Assembly: GCA_033064195.1 (NCBI GenBank)
Contig: JARBJD010000234.1
Coordinates: 1-64,000, forward strand
Source: Blattamonas nauphoetae
Lineage: Eukaryota > Preaxostyla > Oxymonadida
Length of the DNA: 64,000 bases
Direction of reading: 5' to 3'
A model generated the notes under the pieces. That model saw only the letters and a list, made by a program, of their open reading frames with translations, was not told where the DNA came from and ran no database searches. Of the stretch, positions 1 through 10,500 are shown piece after piece. Each line of letters starts with the position of its first letter. Positions within the stretch are counted from its first letter, which is position 1. The position numbers and the translations under genes are program-made.

Positions 1-545
1 CCTTCCCTCGTCCTCCACTCTCCTCTGCCCCTCGTCCTCCTCTCACCTCTGCTCGCCTCCCTCGTCCTCCTCTCCTCCTGGCCTCCCTCGTCCTCCCTCC
101 TCTGCTTGCCTCTGCTTGCCTTCCTCGTCCTCCTCTCACCTCTGCTCGCCTCCCTCGTCCTCCTCTCCTTCTCTGCTTGCCTCCTCGTCCTCCACTCACC
201 TCTGCTTGCCTTCCTCGTCCTCCTCTCACCTCTGCTTGCCTCCCTAGTCCTCCACTCACCTCTGCTTGCCTCTGCTTGCCTTCCCTCGTCCTCCCTCCTC
301 CTCTGCGCCTCCCTCGTCCTCCTCTCACCTCTGCTTGCCTCCCTCGTCTTCCACTCACCTCTGCTTGCCTCCCTCGTCCTCCACTCACCTCTGCTTGCCT
401 CCCTCGTCCTCCACTCTCCTCAGCTTGCCTCCCTGTCTTCCACTCACCTCTGCTTGCCTCCCTCGTCCTCCTCTCACCTCTGCTTGCCTCCCTCGTCCTC
501 CTCTCACCTCTGCTTGCCTCGCTCGTCCTCCACTCCACCTCCCTC
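1..545. repeat. CT-rich 30-bp minisatellite
   Basis: A tandem array of a roughly 30-bp pyrimidine-rich unit; the core reads CTCACCTCTGCTTGCCTCCC followed by TCGTCCTCCA. The array begins before the window. Units vary by small substitutions and deletions, and are most regular from about 340 to 530. Because the period is a multiple of three, several frames stay open on both strands, giving artificial Leu/Pro/Ser-rich reading frames. I do not call a gene here. Confidence 0.9.
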
Positions 546-1059
546 CGATAGACCCCTTTTCCTTCTGCGACATCCAAACTCCCTCCTCGGGCCTCCGCCT
601 CCCTCCACTCTTTCTCTCATCAACACTTTCCATCTTAGTTGTGTCTTCCATGCATTTTGTTGTTTTCAACTCACAATTATCACTTTCTTTCGAAAACCAA
701 CCAAAGCAGTATCACTTGTTTGAACGACTGCACCACTAGAAGTGAATAAAAGTGAATTCATTCATCCAAGCTTCAATGTCATGCGAAGAGGGGGAGAACA
801 GAGGAGAGAGAGAATGAGAGAAGAGGTTATATGGTGGTGAAGGAGACATTCACCCAGTACACCACATCCAGTGCAGTGAGGAAGATGGTTGAAAGTACAA
901 AGTCCACCAAATGACGATCAACCCATATTGTTTTGAAATCCACATCCAATTTGTCTACTGGTATGAATAGATCGAAAAAAACACATGCAATCAGTTCATT
1001 GAGGTGAGAAAGAGCTATGTGAGATTTAACAGCAAATTTGAAAAAAAGAATGCGGAGAG
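546..1059. other. gene-free stretch
   Basis: No convincing coding signal. The short open frames have no recognisable domain and no splice-consistent extension. The sequence grades from the CT-rich minisatellite into AT-rich DNA leading to the dispersed repeat. Confidence 0.5.
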
Positions 1060-1312
1060 GAGGTTTTGAAGGGGTGATCTCGAACTTTTCTATGATGTCA
1101 AAAATAATGACCCATATCTCAACAATCAATGAATCGATTTTGATGACATTTTTCAGAAAAACTTTTGTTGGTTTAACGAACATTTTTCAAAACAATGAAG
1201 TAAAAATTCTGGGTATTCGGGAAAATAGGAAAAAACCCATATTTTTCTCGACCAAAAAAAATGTTTAGAAAAAAACCTTTTTTTGAACATCTTTTGTCGA
1301 GGTCGATTTTCC
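1060..1312 (+). repeat. diverged copy of an AT-rich dispersed repeat
   Basis: This stretch matches 58683-58912 with many substitutions but in the same order: a CATATCT-CACAA-CTG block, then GATTTTGATGA, then AACGAACA, then a well-conserved block AAAACCCATATTTTTCTCGA (about 1230-1249), then CTTTTGTCGAG. No coding potential is visible. It appears to be an old member of the non-coding repeat family whose better-preserved copies lie near the right end of the window. Confidence 0.6.
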
Positions 1313-1840
1313 CTGAAGTATCGTTAAATCAGATCGATTTTACTAGTGTTGACTTTAAAGCTTAGTTTTTTTTTCATTTGTGTGTTTTATACTAATCTAC
1401 CCATAACTGAATTACAACCGTTCTCTCTAAAATTACTGAAGCCTTATTATGAATTCTGAATCAGTGAAATGCATTATCAGACTAAAACTCAGGAAATGTT
1501 TTGAAATTGTTTACAATTCCTCACCCATTCGATGTCTTTTCCACTTCCAAAATTTTTCTGTCTAGGAAGAAAGCGTTCCAGTCAATGGGTATGTTGCTTA
1601 ATTCATCGCTCATTTCTTCGATTGTATTCATCGTTTTTTTAAATTTGGTCCTCAATCGTTGTTGCTCGTCGTAAACTAGAACAAGAAGAAAAAGACAATC
1701 AGATAGACGATCCGCCTTCATCACCGAAAACGTCATCACGACAACAATCCTTGCTCCTTCATGCTCTGTCAACTCCAACCCGCGCAACGCCAAAAAGATC
1801 AAAAACTGCTGAATTAACTGAGAAATAACTGCGCAAACAG
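1313..1840. other. gene-free AT-rich stretch
   Basis: AT-rich sequence with only short open frames that carry no recognisable domain. It lies between the dispersed repeat and the pogo-like transposon remnant and may include decayed transposon flank. Confidence 0.4.
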
Positions 1841-2780
1841 ATGAGCGAGGCACTTGATCCTGGAATCATAATATACTCGATTGATGAACCTTCAGAGACA
1901 GGTAAGGATCAAACGCAGCCTCCATCACTACTCAATTCTTCTGTCACTTCGTCACCTGTTGTCTTCAGAGAGGATGAAATGGCCAGATTTCATGCTTTTG
2001 TGGATGCTGTCCCTGAAAGGATGAAAAAGAAAAGAACAAACTCGACTCAGGCTGTATTCCATATCATGCTGATCACAGTCCTTTTCTCCAAGTCTCCTTA
2101 CCAAAAAAAGGAGCCTGACAGAACTAAGAAGAGCACACCTAAAAACATGATATCAAGGTCTCTCATACCTCATATCCGTCCTTCAACTCCACAACATCAT
2201 TCCATCCCAGAGGTGGAATTTCGATGAATCAAGGCTAAACATCGACTCATCGAATAAATGTTCCCATCAGACTTTTCAGTATTTACATTCCTCCACCATC
2301 CAAAAGTGCAAACCGTGTGGAAACTGGGACCTCTCTTCCATTCATTCTTTTATGGTCAACTCGAGACAACCGGAATTATGACGATCCAGGCGAGCTTCAG
2401 ACAGGCATGTGTATGACCCACTCGTGAAGAACCTCTCCTCATCGAACTTCAGAAAATATGCAAAACACAAGTAGTAACCGTTCGAGAGCAACTTGGAAAA
2501 ACGAGGTTATCGTTTGAAGAAATGCAAGAAATAGCATAAACAGAAAACAAAACAGCTTCCGGCGAACTTTTGACACCATCAGAAATCTGTTTGGCGCCAA
2601 TTCAGTCAAACCAGACAATATTGGACGCGTTTCTTCAGAGTCGACAGCAAAGAAATCCAGCTCTCCCTGCGTCAGTACCCAAAAATCCAGATTCGCTAAT
2701 TCGACTATGTAAAAGGGAAGAGTCAACACATGATAGTGGCATTCAATTTCACAACTATTTAGGGTATCAATCACAATAGT
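1841..2780 (+). mobile_element. decayed pogo-like DNA transposon remnant
   Basis: Broken reading frames on the plus strand recall the pogo-family transposase seen whole at 11871-13474. Near 2216-2260 one frame reads NFDESRLNIDSSNK, which parallels the first catalytic-Asp block YNFDESSLRISIDDK of that transposase. Near 2612-2638 another frame reads QTILDAFL, which fits the PCNA-interacting PIP-box pattern that the intact copy also carries near its C-terminus. The intervening frames are interrupted repeatedly, so this is a fossil. No terminal inverted repeats were identified. Identification rests on two short motifs, so confidence is moderate. Confidence 0.45.
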
Positions 2781-2989
2781 TCAATCTTTGATCTCGCATT
2801 CTGACTGTTTCTTACAGAGAATGCATATCGCCTTCGAGAAAACTGAAAGAAATGACAATGGGGGTGATACGGAGGAGAGGAGACATTCTCGCGTTTTTAT
2901 GGTGTTCTCTGGTTTTCTTGTGATGATACTCCCACGCTCTCCCGAGAAATCCTCAAAATACGTTTAACTTTATGAATGCAAACATCATT

Positions 2990-3180
2990 TTCTGAGAAAG
3001 ATTTTGGTTTTTTTCACTTCTCCCAAATCCCCAGATTTTATACTAAAAAATTGTCTTTAAATGTTTGTTTCACCAAAAAACGTTTCTGTGCAAAATTTCC
3101 TCCCAATCGATACATTGGTTGATGCGATATTGCCAAACAGTTTTTTCATTGGGGAACACGGGGTTTTTTGAGGGTTTTTT
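2990..3180 (-). repeat. possible fourth, strongly diverged dispersed-repeat copy
   Basis: Read on the minus strand, this AT-rich stretch shares scattered blocks with 58660-58800: the CCTCAAAA block, a GATAT-rich middle, and AACGTTTTTT followed by TGAAACAAACA. The similarity is weak and could be partly compositional. Confidence 0.3.
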
Positions 3181-3451
3181 TCAAGGGATAGCGTGGGAGG
3201 ATCATTCTAAGATTGTATTGTGTTTTTTGTTCCATTCGGTTGTGATAGAGTTTGAGTCCTTGTGCATGCACCATGCCAGGAAAATGCCCAAAAAAGCGAG
3301 TTGAAACTAGTCAGGTTGGCTGAAGATCCCCACTTAATCATTTCTTTCCATACTCATCAGAACACTCATTTATTACTCAAAGGAAAATGAAATGCAAAAA
3401 GAAAACAAAATGAAGAATGTGAGATGAGAGAGAATCTCGTGTTCGACAAAG
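3181..3451. other. gene-free stretch
   Basis: No coding or structural signal seen between the possible repeat copy and the hAT remnant. Confidence 0.4.
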
Positions 3452-5140
3452 TCACATCTGTCTCATCAACTCAATCACTATCCCTTGCTGAGGTTGTTCT
3501 TTTCCTTCATGGATCCTTTCTCTGCTCCTCCTTTCTAGAATTGCGTCCAAATCAACTTGCTGAAGCAGTTGGTGCCCATTGTGTGATCCACGTGTCAAGG
3601 TTGCCAAGTGTTCAACAGTGAGTTGATTCCGTTCTTTTCGTTTCGTATAGTGTATGATGGAAAATTCCCTTTCTGTATCAACAGTGGTTGTATGGATTGT
3701 GAGTCGAACCAGAACCAGAGGTTGAATTGCTGACAAAGGATGAAATAGTGGATTACCCAGATTTTTGTGGAGGATGTGTGCTTGCGAAAATTCTAATTCT
3801 GCAAAGTTGAGCTGATATATCAATTTAAGCTGGTGATAGTGGGTAAGTGTATGACGTCGGATCAATGGTGGCACAAATCGAGAGGATTTTTGGGAGAAAT
3901 TGCGAGCCCATTCACACGCAGTATTCGAAACAACCTCAATGGAGAGCGCATCATCCATTCGTCTCGCAGCAACTATCTTTTGACCTAGATGTGTTTTCAT
4001 TGTGTCCACGTTTATTTCGCTGAGGCGCCAAGTTCTAGAAGCTAGGATCTGTCTTTAAAAAAGCAAGGACAGTTCTGAAACATGTCGACCAGCGCACTTG
4101 GACTGGCTTGATCAGTTTGCGCCTGGCAAGGCCGAGTGTTGTGAGCACTCCACTAAATGTCTTCTTGTTTGGATGACTCTTTGCGAGAGCATTGATGAGA
4201 AAGGTTGAATTGTGTATCAGAATGGAAGTTGCTGAGTTTTGAGGTGTCTGGAACGTGTCCTTTTGAGAAAGCTGAAATTTGTGAGTGTCGCATTGGCGGA
4301 ATAGAATATGTGGAAAATGGTGTCTCAGATAATGTAGAAAGCCGTGATGAACTCAGGTCATCGCAGGATCATCGTCCGTTGACACTGAAACAATCCGTGG
4401 TAGTTCGATCTTTGCTCGGTCGATCACCTTCAGAAAGTGAGCATAGATTTGTTCTCCGGTGCAACCGTTATCCATTTCACTCAGTCCGACCGGTATACTC
4501 TTATTCAACCTGTTTTCTCTAAAAAACCGTAAATTCACGCTGAGCACTGAGATGGATGAAATATCAGTAGCAATATCAAAAGTCAGGGACAGAGGTGTGA
4601 ATTCAGTTCTTTGTGAGAAGAGCAGATCTTCAAAGTAGTTGTCAAGAAGGGTGGCGGTTTCTCAGAACAGGCGGAAATCGGAGATTGGAGACTGCGAGAC
4701 AAATCCGGTGATGGAGATGGAGTTGAGGAGGTTTCGAAGTGATTTGTAGTCATTCACAGATTGGTGACGGTGACATTTGTGATTTACCGCCCGAATCATG
4801 TTCATGTCATGAATGTGTCGACCAGACTGATCGTCGGCATCTTGACAGCCCTGTGGTGTATGTCGGTCTCAATTTAGCCTAACAGACTATTTTCATTGGT
4901 TGGTCGGGCTGGCTGCAGCACGTATTCATCACTTGATGGCTTCATAGATCGGCGGTGTCTGGAGCATATTCTGCAAAAAAGGCCATTTCCTTGAAGGACG
5001 AAGACGGATTGATCGTCCACGAACACGAGTTCTTTCCTGGCTGCCCACTTCATGAACTTCTGCATCTTTTTCATTTCGATCAAAAGATCATCATCAGGCA
5101 TCCGTGGTATTCCTTCATTTGCGAGATCCTGTGGTTCCAT
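3452..5140 (-). mobile_element. decayed hAT-family transposon remnant
   Basis: Three minus-strand open frames line up in order with parts of a hAT transposase. At 4874-5140 is SVFVLQGNGLFCRICSRH, matching the N-terminal zinc-finger block SVWINKDGIGLICRICNEW of the intact hAT copy at 26132. At 4353-4547 is PRIVSVSTDDDPAMT, the usual second catalytic-Asp region. At 3452-4009 is TVDTEREFSIIHYTKRKERN, equivalent to the C-terminal dimerisation motif (TSVAAERLFAALKRVKTRLR in the intact copy). The intervening sequence is out of frame and the element is dead. It is a different, older lineage than the 26-kb copy. No terminal repeats were found. Confidence 0.6.
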
Positions 5141-5680
5141 TGGCCTGCATAAAAACTTAATTGACTCAATGTGGGTTGAATCATTCTGAAAACGAATGAG
5201 ATGCGAATCAGAGTGAGAGTGAATTAACTACTGCAGACAAGTCTCGAACAGCTCAATTTGGCGATTGATCTCACGCCCACAAGTTGAACCTGAGCTCAAT
5301 TGATCTCGAGTTCTGTGCAATTGATCTGAGCTATGCGAACCCTGGAGATGAATGTTGAGAAATCGTCAGGGGCAAGAGAGGCTGGATTTGCGACCCATTC
5401 TGGGAACAAATGTGGGACCAGCTCCACTGCAATCGGGATGGTGACATGAGTTGTCGTCATTTCGCCATGGTCAGGACGATGTACAACAAAATCTTGCTCG
5501 CCTTCAGGACTCAATTTACCATCGGTTCATGTATCATCCACTTGTTCCAGACGTCCTTTTTTCCTGTCCACATGAATGTCACTGAAGGAAGATGACGGAA
5601 CAACCGATGAGACACAATTCGCGTATACATTTTTGGATCCTAATGTCAACTTGTCTTTGCTTCTTGAGATCCGTCGATCT
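5141..5680. other. gene-free stretch before a TIR element
   Basis: Short open frames only, none with a recognisable domain. The stretch ends at the CAAGATAT direct repeat that flanks the next element. Confidence 0.4.
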
Positions 5681-5688
5681 CAAGATAT

Positions 5689-7354
5689 ATACTGGACTGA
5701 CCGAGGTGACCGGTCACTTTTTTCGAAAAAGCACTGACGGTCAGTGACCGAGAGTTTTCGAAATATGGGTCAGATCTCAGATGTTCAGGATCTCCATGCC
5801 ATGTCCATTGTTCACCCACTCTGAAGAAACAGCAAATGAAGGTGTTCCAATGATAACGGTGGAGTTTTTTTTGTACAATCATGTCAACGATGAGAAGTGA
5901 AGCGTCAATTTTAAGGACAAAGGGCTGATCTGAACCAACTCTATCGATTTCTCAGTAAATCCTCAATTTTACGAGAATATTTTGACAAAAATTCCATAAA
6001 CCATGAACACACTCATGAAATGAGTTTATCAAATGAGATATGTCGTGAGAGATTGATGATCTCTTCCTCCAGAGTGTGGGTGACGACTTCGTGAACTGGA
6101 GGGCAAATCCTCACCATCGCGTCACTATCACTCAGGATTTCAGTCTCTCCACATCCATTCCCCATGCCACACATCTCCTGCATGTGGAATCTTCCTCCGA
6201 GTCGACAAGTGGTGGATGTCGAGTCCGTTTGAGTTGTGAGCATTTCTGAAACGATACACAATGGAATACGATCAAAATTACTCTCCCCGACTTGCTGGAC
6301 ATGAGATTCTGCTCTCGAAGAACAAAATTCAAGTTTCCGTTGAAGTCGGCGAGTGTGAGTATGTCAAGCAGTTGAAAGGGGTATGGGAAGAGTCTCTGCT
6401 GCGCTTCTGTGATTAAGGTGGAGTTGATTGAGGCGAGACGGACGGCTTCAGCTGGGTTGAGAATGGCTGACTTGAACGATGTCTGCATTGAATTTGGAGC
6501 GAGTAAGATCGACAGTGAAGAAAGAACTTCAGAAGCACCATTGTGTTCGAGGTTGCTTGAAGCTGTTCGATCGGTGATAATGTTGAGACGAATGTCGATT
6601 TGAGGATCAGTGGTGTTCTTGTCTTCTTTAAAGGCCAGATGGGAGAGAGAAGAGTTGCACTCGATGGGACGATTCACTTGGGTTAATGTTCGATCGTGAT
6701 TGACGATGCAATGGTTCAATTCTGGCTTTCACTCGGAAGAGTAGCTGGGTGATGGCTGTCGGAGGGAGAGCCATGATAGTCTCGACTTGAGTGAGAATAG
6801 ATGATGCTGCGAACTGCCCAATTCCAGAGTAGCCAAATATAGTTGCGTCTATGATGTTGGAATGAGGATTTGGTTGGAGGCGTGTGGAGTTGGTTTAGCA
6901 TTTGATATTGTGCAGCGGGTAAGGAGTGGTGGTTGAAGTATCTTGATCTTTATTGTGATGTGTAGGAGACGACAGGGTTTCGAAGATATCCGTACGAGGA
7001 TGAAGAGGAGAAAACATTCGGGGGTGTCATGTTGATGAAAATGGTGTTGTGCATGGGAAAAGAATACTAAAGATGTGATAGAACGGTGAGGAACCTGAGA
7101 AGAGAGGTGATACAACGTTGTTTACACGTCAACTGTGTCATGGATGGCGTCGGAGAGGATCGAATGTGGACTCTGGGGAGATCAATATAGTTTTCTTGGT
7201 TCTGTTTGATTGATCGTCTCATCCACATTTTCCTGGCAATAGAGATAGTTTAGGATGGTTTCAACCTGATTTCTTCAATTTGAGTCGATCTGACTCTTGG
7301 AAGAAAAGGTGACTGACACTGACCGAGCCCTTGGGGTCGGTCAGTCCAGTATAT
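5689..7354. mobile_element. 1.67-kb DNA element with TIRs and 8-bp direct repeats (hAT-like)
   Basis: The left end reads ATACTGGACTGACCGA from 5689. The right end, read inward on the opposite strand from 7354, reads ATATACTGGACTGACCGA. The 8-bp sequence CAAGATAT directly flanks both ends (5681-5688 and 7355-7362). Both subterminal regions carry further copies of the TGACCG / CGGTCA motif (for example 5698-5760 and 7311-7345), as in transposase-binding ends. An 8-bp duplication is typical of hAT elements. No transposase is recognisable inside, so it would be non-autonomous or decayed. The two TIRs differ by a 2-bp offset at the outermost bases, which leaves the exact boundary uncertain. Confidence 0.65.
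6132..6860 (-). pseudogene. broken coding-like stretch inside the TIR element
   Basis: A minus-strand open frame at 6132-6719 and another frame at about 6720-6860 look protein-like (leucine and serine rich, helical in character). A segment with ASEVLSSLSILLAPNSM faintly recalls the VESILTLLSSPHST block of the helical protein family encoded at 20489 and 23588. Frames are discontinuous and there is no ATG at a plausible position. It may be a host gene piece carried by, or interrupted by, the surrounding element. No function is assigned. Confidence 0.3.
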
Positions 7355-7501
7355 CAAGATATTAAACATTGATCTCAAACGTTTAAAGACGGGAATTTCC
7401 ACAGTTTTAGCTGCAATTAATGATCGACGAGTTCAATCGAAAGGATCTGACCATTATTGGAGAACTCCAATTCAAACTAGGAAATACCCTTCTGCTCAGT
7501 G

Positions 7502-10500
7502 ATGCAAACTGTGACGAGCACACTTCTACAATCACATGAATCAAGTCATCTTCCGGAGCCCGTCACGAACGGCCTCCCACTCATCCGAAAACTTCAACTT
7601 ATCGTTGATTCATGTGTTGGTGTCCTTAAACGAGAAGACTTTCTGAATTTCGAAACAAGACTTACAAACGAACAGATTTCAGATCTTTCTCGTTTCTTGT
7701 ATCAGTCGTTTCAAACACTTGCAAGTGCAACGAATGAAATGCAACCACTCGTCTCGTACTTGTTCCGCTCATCAGCCTACTCCCTCTTTGGTCACATCAT
7801 TGTCAACGCACATATTTTCAAAACATGCAGAGAGCCATCGTCCTCCACAGACCTTCAGAACATCTTCCCTTCGTATCTCCATGTCGTGACTGGAACAGCT
7901 GGAATGGGAAAATCCGCAAGCAGATATCCCTTCACCACACTGTTGATGTGCTCTGGCGTGAAAGTTTGTCACTTTGCATTTCTCCATCAGTATTTTCAGA
8001 ATGTCACGACAAAGAAAGAAGGAGAAGGAACGTTCGTGTTTTTGAAGCACAAGACGAAGAATACGGGAACAGTCAAGATCAAAATGGATGTGAATGGATT
8101 TCTGATCGATTTTGATCCACCTTCCTATCTCTACACGTATAGTGTCTGGTACTTCAAGCCAGCGACATCGACCGATCCCTGCAAATATATCGAACCACTT
8201 TACTATCCAGCTGCCTATAATGTGGATCCCGGATCGTCGGAGCCCTCCAAGGCTTCGTTTCTGGGACAAATCTCTGTGCCAAGCGTGGAATATTTACCCT
8301 ATTTCGTGCGACTTATGATTGGAACCGAACAGTCGAAACAGCTCCCACGAACAACTCAATCCACACACAACCATCAATTCTCAGTTCAGAACCACCTCCT
8401 GGACACCACATGGCACGTCATTGACGAGTTTGTCCCGTCTCCCTTCATTTTCTCTCAGCCTTCAAATTGCTGACGGTTCTGCAATGCACCCAGAAGAATT
8501 CCATGTCCTCTTCAGTTCACCCGTGGCTTCGAGATGGAGGACACTCAACCGGTTGGGTGACAGTCCACCACACATCATCATCGAATCCGTCGTTCCGAAA
8601 TTCACTCCTCAAGAAGAAGCCGCATTCCTGAATACAGTCAAGGCACGAAGTGACCTTGGGGCAGCTCGCAAAGCAACCATTCAACGTGGAGTTGAACTCT
8701 TCTCGTTCATACCACGCTTCGTCACAAGTTCAGCGTTGTGTTCGCAGGAACTCGCAAGACTCTCCAAAGACGAGAAAGTGGGGGTCCCAAAAAGTAAAAA
8801 AGATCGGTTTCAGGAGGATACCTCATCCCAACTGGTTCATTTCTCGTGTCCACAATTCGATTGCATCAACTGGCACACGGAATTTTCGTCAGATTTGGCG
8901 AAACGCAAAATATTACGAGACTTCGGAGTGCGGGGAAGAGCAAGCGGTGTCGGATTTCTGAAAGCACTGAAGAATTATTCCAACCATTCTTTAAAGAAGG
9001 AAGCAATTTTTCGCACGTTCGTTTCGGATGCAATTACACGTGGGTTTATCATCCACCAGCCAAAATATGCCCTTTCCAATGCAAAAGTACGGATTAAAGG
9101 CTCCGGTTCATCCCGATGTGATGAAACAGACAACAGGCTCCCACGAGTCATTGGGGAGACGAACATACACTTGCGAGGCCCGTCGAACATTCGATCTGCA
9201 GAGCTGCCCGATCTCAAAACAATTCCCGCTCACAAGCTGAGTGACTTCACCGAAGACTTTGAGTATTTATTCGAGCATTGCATGACGCCATCCAACGTGA
9301 TTTTACGACCACATCCGAAGAACGATGACGATTCCAGTGGAACTCAGCGACGGAGAGATCCTGTGGGTGCACGCCAACACCTCCGACCGACAGACACATC
9401 CAACAAGACACGCAAAAAGACATCAACTTTCGACGATCGATGTTTGAAGTGCTTCACGTTCGCTCTGAATGTGTTGGGTGGAAACGCAGTCGGGTTTGAC
9501 TCGATCCTGCTTTTCTTCAAAATTGATGAAGACGAAGGCCAGTTGACAATCGACAGACTGTCTGTAATGTTCATCAAGTCGACGCTGGCTTCATACGAAC
9601 CAATCTCCGAGTCTGCCCCCAATCTGATGTTAATCTGGCTGTGCCTGCTCTGTGCAGTCTACAATCTCCGACAAGACCAGATCTATCCACATCTCATCTT
9701 TGTGACGCCACCAATCCATGCGAGTCCCACATTCGGAACTGGTGCTTCCACATCCTTTTTCATGGATGAGCGAAATATTTGGAAAACGTGTTATTCTCCT
9801 GATGACACAACCCTCGAGACCATCCACAACAGCGGACGGTTTCTGGTGGACAATGTTGACCCTCTACCTCCAAATGTCGATCCGAATCATTTTCGATGCG
9901 CTTTCTGTGGACTGATTTTGAAGGAGTTGTTTGTCGATCATCGATGCGATCATGTTCGACCAAAGCCAGTCACAGGCTCCTCGACAGACACTGCGTGGAC
10001 ATTCACGTCTTCAGACATTGGCATTCAAATGTTTGATCATCCCGAATGCATGACAGGAGATGATTTACCAAAACAAACGACGAAGTTTGTTTTCAACCTG
10101 AGAAACACTCCAACCAGAGGCGACGATCGTTCTGATGATCGACAGCGAGTTTTCGAAATTGAACTGTCATATCCAGAAATCGGAATTCTTCCGAACATCA
10201 GCACGGAGCCCGGAACATTCGACGAGATGGATGTGATGATGATCTCTGTCGATCAACCAGTGACACCGTATCATCGTCCCGCTGCTGTGAACCGCCATTC
10301 CAAGCCGAGGAAACCTGTTTTTACTATTCACCCCACGCAGCCTCTTCCACCCTTCTTCTCACTTCTGCCAGAGCTATCAAAAGAATCAATCGACACACCA
10401 TCGAATGACGCACTCCCAAAGTTTGAACTTTCTCTCGCCACCCCTCAGAATCTGGGTGCTTCAGCTGCAACACTTCAGCTGGATGTTTCAGATCCAGCAA

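Noticed and set aside
106-739. Long Leu/Pro/Ser-rich open frames on both strands
   Set aside because: They exist only because the 30-bp minisatellite has a period divisible by three. There is no unbiased coding stretch and no domain.
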